Source: a virus
Length of the DNA: 34,550 bases
Virus record (IMG/VR): IMGVR_UViG_3300025085_000089
Location: 1 to 34,550 of that record
Strand: one strand, 5' to 3'
The notes beneath the pieces were generated by a model that searched no databases, was not told the DNA's origin, and saw only the letters and a list, made by a program, of their open reading frames with translations. Positions within the stretch are counted from its first letter, which is position 1, and the number at the start of each line of letters is the position of its first letter. Below, piece by piece: positions 23,929 to 31,160 of this stretch. A program made the translations under genes and the position numbers.

Positions 23929-23944
23929 AAATTTTAATTATACA

Positions 23945-24271
23945 TTATGGAAAGCATAATCCCAATGAGGCTACTACTCCACTTCCACCTGTTATTCTAT
24001 AATAACCAATTGTTGCAGGAGGTGATGCTCCGTTTTGGATTGTGTAAAAACCGTTTGCAGTTGTTGTTGTTCCTGCGGCATTCTCATAAACAGTATCTCC
24101 TGTGGTTGGGTTGTTCCCACTACCATCGTGATACTTTGTTGTATTCACAGATTGAGTACATATAAATTTAGTATCTGCCTGTCCTGAGCCAGAACTAAAC
24201 GATGTATTCGTTGTGCAGTCTTCATCGTAACCGTACCAATCTGAAAATCTATATGGATAAGCTATAGGCAT
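23945..24271 (-). CDS. Small virion protein with Cys-terminated module (108 aa)
   Basis: After a short aromatic start (MPIAYPYRFSDWYGYDEDC) almost the whole protein is one module: FICTQSVNTTKYHDGSGNNP, then TTGDTVYENAAG ... GFYTIQNG, ending SGVVASLGLCFP. The pattern T-x-YH-x-GSG-xx-P-xx-GD-x-VY and the closing C(x)P match the last 87 residues of the 1596-aa tail-hub protein. That suggests a shared receptor-binding or attachment domain, here free-standing. It lies ten bases after the related 155-aa gene. Confidence 0.6.
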   Translation of the reverse strand: MPIAYPYRFSDWYGYDEDCTTNTSFSSGSGQADTKFICTQSVNTTKYHDGSGNNPTTGDTVYENAAGTTTTANGFYTIQNGASPPATIGYYRITGGSGVVASLGLCFP

Positions 24272-24281
24272 AATTTAATTT

Positions 24282-24749
24282 TTAAGGGCATTGACACCCA
24301 TTAGCAGTTACTACTCCAGACGAATTAACAGAAATATTTGGACAATCACTTGATGTACAGCCAAAAAATGTTCCCTGACCAAATATCCAATATGAATTAG
24401 TTTGTGAAGCACCTGTCCAAGCGGTGTATGATCCATTTACATAATCATATAAAATATCATTTGTCGTTAAACCTGTAATAGGGTTTATTTTTGTGTAAAC
24501 AGTAACAGGCGGAGGAGCAGGATAATCAGCTTCCTGTAAAGTAATTTGATAATAACTTCTATCAACTGGATTAGGTGTACAGTCATCATTTACTGTAGGG
24601 TATGAATTACCAGAACCGTGAGAATTTCCGCCATTTATCATATCATACATAGATATTGGTCCAGTTATAGTTCCTGAACCCCAAGTTCCGTATAAAGCTT
24701 CTTGTGCTATATCTAACATTGACAACGCTCCTGATGTTGGTACAGCCAT
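24282..24749 (-). CDS. Virion protein with phage attachment-like start and Cys-terminated module (155 aa)
   Basis: The N-terminus, MAVPTSGALSMLDIAQEAL followed by GSGTITGPISMYDMINGG, resembles short N-terminal segments of phage structural proteins (P-x-SG-x-xSM-x-DI-x-xE). The C-terminal part (about 60-155) is a form of the shared module: TVYTKINPITGLTTNDILYD ... SSDCPNISVNSSGVVTANGC QCP. Here the spacing before the final Cys is longer, with an extra Cys pair. It starts at the stop codon of the 1274-aa fibre (TAATG overlap) and is probably co-assembled with it. Confidence 0.6.
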   Translation of the reverse strand: MAVPTSGALSMLDIAQEALYGTWGSGTITGPISMYDMINGGNSHGSGNSYPTVNDDCTPNPVDRSYYQITLQEADYPAPPPVTVYTKINPITGLTTNDILYDYVNGSYTAWTGASQTNSYWIFGQGTFFGCTSSDCPNISVNSSGVVTANGCQCP

Positions 24750-27700
24750 TATATATTACAGTTACAGTTATTACAATTACACGGTTTTGATTTTAATAAA
24801 TCTATTTCCGCTTTTAATTCTTTTATTGCTTCTAAAAGCACAGGTGTTATACCTTGATACCTTAAAGATAAGTTTCCTTTACCATTATCTCTAACAAGTT
24901 CTGGTAAAACTTTTTCAACATCTTGAGCTATAAAACCTATATCTTCTTTTATATCTAATATGCTTTCGCTATCTTTCCAATCAAACGTAACCCCTTGAAG
25001 CTGCATTGCTTTATCTAAAGCACTTTCAATTGGCTTAATATTTTCTTTATACTTTTTATCAGAAGGCGCACCATAAGCTATTATATCTCCTTTCACTGTC
25101 AAGTCTCCACCTCCTGTGGTACTTGTATCTAAGTCCATATAGATAGTTTCCCCCGTGCCAGCAGCATCATTAGTCCATTTAAAATTATAACCATTTCCAG
25201 CTGTTACCTTAAATTGCCCAGATTTACTGCCTGTTTGATTTGGTTTAAAATGTAAAACACTATTACCAGCTGTACTTGATTCAATTATAACGTGAGGATT
25301 AATAGCAGTAAACCTTGCAATTGCACCACTCGAAGTTCCGTCTCTAACATCTAATAAATATGATGGATTAGTCGTATGAATACCGACGTAACCTGTTGAT
25401 GTTATGTTAAATGCTGGGTCTGTAGATGCCAGATAACCTGTACCTATACCAAATGTACCTATATTATTACCAACGTACCACGTTTGTTGACCATCATAAG
25501 AGTATCTTGTTTGAGGTCTACCTGTTGAGACTAAGTGTGAAATTGAAGTTGCACTATTAACCCTATAGAATCGAGCCATATTTTCATTAGCTGAATTATT
25601 TACATCTAATTTATAACTTGGATTAGTTACCCCAATTCCTACGTCGCCATCAAAATACGAAGTACCATCAGAATTAACATTCATTATAGGTACACCAGAT
25701 ATATCAGCAACTGAAAAAATATCACCAGATAAATCATCTGTAACTGAGAATAACTGACCTTGTGTTCCTTGTACGTCTAATTTAGCGTTAGGTGTTGATG
25801 TTCCGATACCAACGTTTCCAATATCCGTGATTCTCATTCTTTCAACATCTACTCCTCCACCCGAAGCATCTGTTCCTCTTGATGTGTGAAAAACTAAATT
25901 ACCACAACCTTCAGATTGAACACCGCTATCACCGCTTGAGTCTCGAATCAACATTCCAATCCTTGCTTGAGGAGTGAAATTAGCATCTATGTCTGTACTT
26001 TTGAAATCTATAAAAGAACCCATAGAATCATCTGCAACAATATCAACAGCAGTTTGATGCAAAGTTAATAAAGTGGGAGCGCCTCCTGATACCTCAGAAA
26101 GCTCTAACTTGCTACCAGGATAAGTAGTCCCGATCCCGACGTTTTGTGAGTTGTCTATAATCATAGCAAAAGTTCCGCCTTGACCAGCGTGTGCTTCGCC
26201 TGTAGCGGTACCGTTAGTATAAAACTTAATAGGATGAGTTGAATTAATTCTTAGGTTAGAATCTCCTGACATTATAGAAGAAACTGTTCCGTCTGATTCA
26301 CCTAAACGTATTGTGGGAACGTCATTTGCTTCTATTACTAATGTATCGTATCTAATTAATCCTACAGGTGAAGCACCTTTGCTTATTCTAACAGCGGGTC
26401 CAGCCGTTATTGCGGTTACCCCAGCGTTTATGTCAAGCCTTGAATCTGGATCTATAAGCCCAATTCCGACGTTACCACCAGATTTAACTGTTATTCTATT
26501 AGAGTTAGATGTTCTAATATTGAAATCGTGAGATGTAGTTGTGCCAATTTCACCCCAATTAGCATCTGTATCATATCTTGCCCGAGTTCTTACTGCTACC
26601 GCACCCGCACCTGCTAAATTTAATAAATCCGCTCTATTGGAAAAACCAGTGTTGTTACCTTGTCCGTTCCAGGCATTTCTAATTCTAATAGTTGGATCGT
26701 CATTTATAGTTGTAGCAGTTCGCTCCACATCTAAATCATAATCAGGACTTGTCGTTCCTATACCTATTTTTTGTGTAAAAATATTTTTATCGTGCTGAAA
26801 TTCCACAGTTGTAGAGCCGTCTATTAAGAAATTCTGCGCTCTATATTGATGTGTTGGCGTTTTTAAATCTGTATTAGAGAATCTAAAAGAAGAATTAGGC
26901 TCTATAGAATTAGTTTCATCATCTACACCAGTTGGAGCAGAATTAGATACGTTTCCAGAAGCTATAGTGAATATGTAATTTTCTGTAAAACCACTGTTGT
27001 ATAAAGTTCTGTACGAAACAAAAGAACTCCACTCAATAGTAGGCACTCTTAACCAAACATCATAAGTAGTTCCATCTTTTGTAACTATACATTGAAAATT
27101 GTGTCCACCTGCATATCCTCCATCAGTTTGACAACTAACAGATACGCCTGTACTATAAAAAGAAACCACAACAGTACCTTTCATCCAGTAAGGATAATTG
27201 TTATCTCCTTTAGCTAAAATTTCTGTAAAAATTCTTGCACCAGTATCTGGACTTGTAAACTTACCTATTCTGTTCCAATTATTGTATACTACACCCGATG
27301 TGTATGAATACGCTGATCCAATTCTATAGTTCAACTGTATAAGACCAGAGGTTCTTGACTGAATAGCTCCTACATCAAGTATACGTAACTTTTCACTTTG
27401 GTTTCCTTCGTTTGTTGTATAAAATTGAATCTCCCCGTCTTCTTCTCCGTCTGTAACATCTGTAGCAACAGTATCAATTCTTGCAAAAGTTCTTAACCCA
27501 GGAGTGGTAGCGTCATTGTTTCCTTGAAAAACTATTCTGCCTAAGACATCGTTATCAGCAGGTGATGCAGACAATTTTTTCAATACTAAACCAGAAGGGT
27601 TAGCATCGGCATTAGTATTAATAAATTCTACCGCAGAAGCAGAAGCTGCACTTTCAACAACAAAAACATTTCCTGGCGTAGTAGTACCTACTCCAACCCT

Positions 27701-28573
27701 ACCTGTTTGTAAAATAGATAGTGGTGTCTTTTCATCTGTATCTGCATAAAACTTAAACTCTATTCTTTTAGGAACACTTCCGCTCCCATTTATTGCGTTT
27801 ATTTCAGAGTATCTTGGGTTTGAACTTCCAGGTCCCCAAAGTGTATATCCTCTAAATTGTATACTTGATCCTGAATTATTTGCGTATGTGTATTGAGAGT
27901 TTGTTAATTGTAATATAGGACCTATTGCGCTACTAACTGTTTTATATAATTCTAATGTATTGTTTGGATTTGATGTCCCTATACCTACGTTACCTGGATT
28001 TGAAAAGTAAGCGTGTGTGGTACCGCCATCTAATGTTAAATAATCAGAAACTCCTCCAGAACCATCATCACATTGTAATATTATATCTCCATCATCCTTA
28101 AATTGTGTAAGATATAAACCGCCAGAAGTTGTAGATAAATTTAAATCTCCTGCGCCATTTGTAACAAAACTATGTGTTCCATTGTGGAATATTTGAAGGT
28201 CTTGTGCAGCACCAAATTTAGCATAAACTTGGTCACCATAATTAGTATGATCATTAAACTGGGTTACACCAGTCATTGTACCACCAGCAAGTGGTAAATA
28301 AGGACCTCCAGCACCCCCGCCACTTGATACGGATATGTTACCATTAGCATCAGTTACTAATGTGCCAGCTCCTAAATCACTGAATTGTATTGTTCCACTT
28401 GAGTTAACATCAAGTATTGGTACACCTGATATATCTGATACAGCGAATATAGATCCGCTTAAATTGTCGGTTACTGAGAAAAGTTGACCTTGTGATCCTT
28501 GAACGTCTACTACAGTACCACCTGAAGCGCCTTCTACAATTAGTCCTTTTCTTATTTTAAATTCGTTTGCCAT
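24749..28573 (-). CDS. Tail fibre with C-terminal peptidase-S74-type chaperone (1274 aa)
   Basis: A long fibre built of repeated short beta elements of the type NVGIGTxxPxxKLDV. A non-repeat beta domain lies at about 410-555 (IGKFTSPDTGARIFTEIL ... GGYAGGHNFQC). Residues 22-64 and a second copy (about 25647-25795) are a 'QGQLFSVTDDLSG' block shared with the 1054-aa fibre. The C-terminal 104 residues are an intramolecular chaperone domain. S1171 starts SDKKYKENIKP (codon 25063-25061), the Ser-Asp plus Lys pattern of the autocleavage site. Then GFIAQDVEKVLPELV and a trimeric helix ALLEAIKELKAEIDLL. It would help trimerise the fibre and then cleave itself off. The very end is unusual: CNCNNCNCNI. 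Confidence 0.85.
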   Translation of the reverse strand: MANEFKIRKGLIVEGASGGTVVDVQGSQGQLFSVTDNLSGSIFAVSDISGVPILDVNSSGTIQFSDLGAGTLVTDANGNISVSSGGGAGGPYLPLAGGTMTGVTQFNDHTNYGDQVYAKFGAAQDLQIFHNGTHSFVTNGAGDLNLSTTSGGLYLTQFKDDGDIILQCDDGSGGVSDYLTLDGGTTHAYFSNPGNVGIGTSNPNNTLELYKTVSSAIGPILQLTNSQYTYANNSGSSIQFRGYTLWGPGSSNPRYSEINAINGSGSVPKRIEFKFYADTDEKTPLSILQTGRVGVGTTTPGNVFVVESAASASAVEFINTNADANPSGLVLKKLSASPADNDVLGRIVFQGNNDATTPGLRTFARIDTVATDVTDGEEDGEIQFYTTNEGNQSEKLRILDVGAIQSRTSGLIQLNYRIGSAYSYTSGVVYNNWNRIGKFTSPDTGARIFTEILAKGDNNYPYWMKGTVVVSFYSTGVSVSCQTDGGYAGGHNFQCIVTKDGTTYDVWLRVPTIEWSSFVSYRTLYNSGFTENYIFTIASGNVSNSAPTGVDDETNSIEPNSSFRFSNTDLKTPTHQYRAQNFLIDGSTTVEFQHDKNIFTQKIGIGTTSPDYDLDVERTATTINDDPTIRIRNAWNGQGNNTGFSNRADLLNLAGAGAVAVRTRARYDTDANWGEIGTTTSHDFNIRTSNSNRITVKSGGNVGIGLIDPDSRLDINAGVTAITAGPAVRISKGASPVGLIRYDTLVIEANDVPTIRLGESDGTVSSIMSGDSNLRINSTHPIKFYTNGTATGEAHAGQGGTFAMIIDNSQNVGIGTTYPGSKLELSEVSGGAPTLLTLHQTAVDIVADDSMGSFIDFKSTDIDANFTPQARIGMLIRDSSGDSGVQSEGCGNLVFHTSRGTDASGGGVDVERMRITDIGNVGIGTSTPNAKLDVQGTQGQLFSVTDDLSGDIFSVADISGVPIMNVNSDGTSYFDGDVGIGVTNPSYKLDVNNSANENMARFYRVNSATSISHLVSTGRPQTRYSYDGQQTWYVGNNIGTFGIGTGYLASTDPAFNITSTGYVGIHTTNPSYLLDVRDGTSSGAIARFTAINPHVIIESSTAGNSVLHFKPNQTGSKSGQFKVTAGNGYNFKWTNDAAGTGETIYMDLDTSTTGGGDLTVKGDIIAYGAPSDKKYKENIKPIESALDKAMQLQGVTFDWKDSESILDIKEDIGFIAQDVEKVLPELVRDNGKGNLSLRYQGITPVLLEAIKELKAEIDLLKSKPCNCNNCNCNI
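25647..25795 (-). repeat. Fibre module copy, FSVTDDLSG-type (second copy in the 1274-aa fibre)
   Basis: Encodes AKLDVQGTQGQLFSVTDDLS ... ISGVPIMNVNSDGTSYFDGD. It is nearly identical in protein to the block at 33931-34075 and related to the one at 28382-28510. Confidence 0.7.
27975..28303 (-). repeat. Fibre module copy (YLPLAGGTMTG to FSNPGNVGIG) in the 1274-aa fibre
   Basis: Encodes YLPLAGGTMTG, then a LQIFHNGTHSF region, YLTLDGGTTHAYFSNPGNVG. The last part matches 31810-32108 at nucleotide level (GAAAAGTAAGCGTGTGTGGT shared on the plus strand). Confidence 0.7.
28382..28510 (-). repeat. Fibre module copy near N-terminus of the 1274-aa fibre
   Basis: Encodes DVQGSQGQLFSVTDNLSGSI and SDISGVPILDVNSSGTIQF. 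The third copy of the module present at 25647 and 33931. Confidence 0.65.
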
Positions 28574-28608
28574 ATTATCTTTTTTTCACTGTCCAAAAAG
28601 TTATTATT

Positions 28609-29307
28609 CTATAAATTATATCTGCTTTTTAAAGCGTCATAGTTTTGCTGTATTTCAGCTGCAGTTAAACCTCTGTTGTACATTGTAGCGTAAGAAATAC
28701 GCCCAGGCCAATTGTGATTTGAATCCCCAAGGTCACCATAAGTACCCACGTTGTAATAAACAGTACTTGGCACTGTTATAACGCCAGTTTGAGATACTGT
28801 ACCTATAAGTTCGCCGTTTAAATATGTTTTTGTAGTAGAACCATTATAAGACATTGCTAACATACTCCATTGGTTAGTGTATATAGTTCCTGTTTCAATT
28901 GTTGGCCTACCTGAAGCTGTTTGTACACCCGCGTGAATAGCTGAAGAACCTGAGCTTGAATTTGGCCACAATCCTAAATACATTGCACCAGGTCCTCCCC
29001 AAGCTGAACCTCTTGATCTACCGCCGCTTGTGTTAGCGTCTTCATCTGGATATACCCAAGCTAATATTGTTATTCCAGAAGTAGCTGGCTGTGCTGTATA
29101 TAAAATGGTTATTCTATCATCAACACCGTCAAAATCAAAATATCCTAAATCATTAGAGGAATATCCTACGCCATTTATAAGTGAAGTACTTGCTGAATCT
29201 CCAGTTAAATCATTAGCTGTAGTGCCACTGCCTGAATATGATTTTGAATTAGCAGCATCAAGAGCATATACTAATCCGTCTGTTACTATGTGAGGTCCTG
29301 TATACAT
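28609..29307 (-). CDS. LamG/concanavalin-like jelly-roll protein, paralogue 1 (232 aa)
   Basis: A free-standing jelly-roll domain of the LamG/concanavalin-A-like glucanase fold used by many phage adhesins for sugar binding. Motifs: MYTGPHIVTDGLVYALDAAN, then YFDFDGVDDRI (the typical 'xFDGxDDxI' strand), ITILAWVYPDE, MSYNGSTTKTYLNGELIGTV, ending NRGLTAAEIQQNYDALKSRY. It shares start, middle and end motifs with the neighbours at 29307-30008 and 30461-31159, so the three are a tandem family. It shares one base with the preceding paralogue's TAA (TAATG). Confidence 0.8.
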   Translation of the reverse strand: MYTGPHIVTDGLVYALDAANSKSYSGSGTTANDLTGDSASTSLINGVGYSSNDLGYFDFDGVDDRITILYTAQPATSGITILAWVYPDEDANTSGGRSRGSAWGGPGAMYLGLWPNSSSGSSAIHAGVQTASGRPTIETGTIYTNQWSMLAMSYNGSTTKTYLNGELIGTVSQTGVITVPSTVYYNVGTYGDLGDSNHNWPGRISYATMYNRGLTAAEIQQNYDALKSRYNL

Positions 29308-30008
29308 TATATAAATCTGTTTTTTAGTGTGTTAAAATTTTGTAATATTTCTGCTGCAGTTAATGCTCTGTTATAGACTTGATGATTTGAAATTTCACCA
29401 TTCCACGCGTAAAGTCCCCCACTCGATCTATTTGCTATTCTGCCAATACTTGGTTTTGTAGTGCATCTATTGAAACCTGAAGGAGATGTTGATGAATTTT
29501 GTAATACTGCGTTTTTATATAGTTTTATAGTTGTTGTATCCCAGGTGATTGTTGTTAGTTGCCACGTGTCGGCTACAAGTCCGACTCCTGAAAACTCACC
29601 ATAAGTGTAATTGGTTCCTTGATGCCTCCATAAAAGCTTATTATTATGTCCGATATGATGCCATATACCAAAATCACCATCGCCATTATTATATGTATTA
29701 TACAACGGAATAGCATTATCTCCCCACGAAGACCCATCAGGCTTTAACCAAGCAGATAAAGTATAAGATCCATTGTCACTTAGTTGATCAGAATTTGAAG
29801 CAAAATCTATAAAATCATCAGTACCGTCAAACTCCCAAGACCCGCCATTATTGCTGTTAAAAGCTACACCGTTATTTAAAGTACCTGTATTTGAGCCTAC
29901 TAAACTTGTAGTTGTTGTTCCGCTACCAGGATAAGACCTTTCGCTTCCTGGATCTACCGCAAATACTAATCCGTCTGTTATTATATCTGGTCCACCGTAT
30001 GCTCCCAT
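29307..30008 (-). CDS. LamG/concanavalin-like jelly-roll protein, paralogue 2 (233 aa)
   Basis: The same architecture as paralogue 1. It starts MGAYGGPDIITDGLVFAVDPGS, has SWEFDGTDDFIDFASNSDQL, SYTLSAWLKPDGSSW, TTIKLYKNAVLQNSS, and ends NRALTAAEILQNFNTLKNRF. The glycan-binding jelly roll could be a fibre-bound or soluble adhesin. Sequence between conserved strands is clearly diverged from the other two, as expected for receptor-binding faces. One base separates its start from the stop of the 80-aa gene. Confidence 0.8.
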   Translation of the reverse strand: MGAYGGPDIITDGLVFAVDPGSERSYPGSGTTTTSLVGSNTGTLNNGVAFNSNNGGSWEFDGTDDFIDFASNSDQLSDNGSYTLSAWLKPDGSSWGDNAIPLYNTYNNGDGDFGIWHHIGHNNKLLWRHQGTNYTYGEFSGVGLVADTWQLTTITWDTTTIKLYKNAVLQNSSTSPSGFNRCTTKPSIGRIANRSSGGLYAWNGEISNHQVYNRALTAAEILQNFNTLKNRFI

Positions 30009-30009
30009 A

Positions 30010-30252
30010 TTATTCTTCTTCTATTGGTTCACTCCATTCTGGAGTAGCCATTATTGCTAAAATTTCTTCGTGAGTGTAAGGCCCTTCGTATGTACTTAAT
30101 GTTGATACAAAGTCAGGTTCATCACCCTCCCATTTTAATACTGTTTGTAAACCATCAACTGATAGTCTAACTGTATCTATTGACGTTTCCATAACTTCGT
30201 TGAAATCAACTAAAGATAATTCGTCTGTGTTTATTGTAATGTATGTTATCAT
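30010..30252 (-). CDS. Small acidic protein between LamG paralogues (80 aa)
   Basis: An acidic protein, MITYITINTDELSLVDFNEV, with VRLSVDGLQTVLKWEGDEPD and an acidic Pro-containing end (TPEWSEPIEEE). The start overlaps the previous stop by 4 nt (ATGA within the 17-nt junction repeat). No recognised family. It may be a fibre-assembly chaperone or a connector, because such small proteins sit beside phage adhesins; this is speculation from position. Confidence 0.5.
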   Translation of the reverse strand: MITYITINTDELSLVDFNEVMETSIDTVRLSVDGLQTVLKWEGDEPDFVSTLSTYEGPYTHEEILAIMATPEWSEPIEEE

Positions 30253-30265
30253 AATCCAAATCTTA
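30249..30265 (-). repeat. 17-nt junction repeat, copy 1 (stop/start of small genes)
   Basis: The plus strand reads TCATAATCCAAATCTTA, identical to 30461-30477. On the minus strand it encodes the ending R-F-G-L-stop, with the ATG of the next gene embedded. It marks an end that was duplicated. Confidence 0.75.
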
Positions 30266-30464
30266 TTAATAAATTATCGTAATTTTCTAATATTTTATAA
30301 TCAGGAGTTTCCGTATAATTTCTTGATGTAGATACAAGAAGTATTACGTTATTATCTAACATAAAGTCTTCAAACTCTTGGTCATTATTAAACTCACTTG
30401 TTTTAACTTCACCTATATAAATATACGTTATAGATAATTCAGAATTTTCAATATAATTTTTCAT
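30249..30464 (-). CDS. Small protein with LamG-like C-terminal end (71 aa)
   Basis: A 71-aa protein, MKNYIENSELSITYIYIGEV ... NNDQEFEDFMLDNNVILL, whose last residues, NLLIRFGL, match the LamG paralogue ending KLRFGL. The match covers the same 17-nt sequence, so the ends are probably homologous by duplication. The body is not LamG-like. It could be a small accessory protein that acquired this end by recombination, or the residue of a former LamG gene with a replaced 5' part. Starts 4 nt inside the previous gene's stop (ATGA). Confidence 0.5.
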   Translation of the reverse strand: MKNYIENSELSITYIYIGEVKTSEFNNDQEFEDFMLDNNVILLVSTSRNYTETPDYKILENYDNLLIRFGL

Positions 30465-30477
30465 AATCCAAATCTTA
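30461..30477 (-). repeat. 17-nt junction repeat, copy 2
   Basis: Identical to 30249-30265. It covers the stop of LamG paralogue 3 and the start of the 71-aa gene. Confidence 0.75.
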
Positions 30478-31159
30478 ATTTTCCTGCGTTATAATTTTGT
30501 AATACTTCTGCAGCGGTTAATGCTTTACTATATACTTTAGAGGCAGCTATCCTGCCGTCCATTGTGTAATTAGTGTTAATAGATCCCCCAAAATAAAGAG
30601 CATTAGGATAGTTTCCAATATTACCAGTATAAGCATCTGCGTCTTCTAAAACTCCATTTTTATAAAGTTTTACTCCTACGCCAACTTCATAAGTACCTGT
30701 CCAATGTTGCCACTCCCCTGTTGTAGTGCTTCCAACAGAAGTGTAATATATGTTTCCAGTAGCACAAGGACCGTTTGGACCAGATACCTGCATTCTCATA
30801 GCAGAACCTGCTTGTATTAATCCAGTATTACATCCTACTTTTCCAACAATTGTTTTGTCAAACCCAGATAGCGCATCAAAATATACCCAAACATCGTAAC
30901 TAAAACTTTGACCTGTTTTATGAGTTACTGTATCAGTTAGTTGTATATAGTCAAAAGTAGTAGGTCCGTTAAAATTAAATCCGCCTTGAGAGCCTGATGT
31001 ATATGTAATAGATCCATTTAATGTTGCGTTATTATTATTTGCAGAAGGAACCATAGGATAAACTGTTGTGCCTGATCCTGGATATGATCTTTCTGATGCT
31101 GAATCTATAACGTAAATTAATCCGTCTGTTACTATATTTGGTCCTCTATAAAATCCCAT
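30461..31159 (-). CDS. LamG/concanavalin-like jelly-roll protein, paralogue 3 (232 aa)
   Basis: It starts MGFYRGPNIVTDGLIYVIDS, has GGFNFNGPTTFDYIQL (in the slot of FDGxDDxI, with a changed acidic pair), SYDVWVYFDALSG, WQHWTGTYEVGVGVKLYKNG, and ends KALTAAEVLQNYNAGKLRFG. It is the same fold and length as the two other copies. Loss of the DD pair in the first motif may alter metal or sugar binding (inference). It begins one base after the 1054-aa fibre, suggesting co-expression with it. Confidence 0.8.
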   Translation of the reverse strand: MGFYRGPNIVTDGLIYVIDSASERSYPGSGTTVYPMVPSANNNNATLNGSITYTSGSQGGFNFNGPTTFDYIQLTDTVTHKTGQSFSYDVWVYFDALSGFDKTIVGKVGCNTGLIQAGSAMRMQVSGPNGPCATGNIYYTSVGSTTTGEWQHWTGTYEVGVGVKLYKNGVLEDADAYTGNIGNYPNALYFGGSINTNYTMDGRIAASKVYSKALTAAEVLQNYNAGKLRFGL

Positions 31160-31160
31160 A

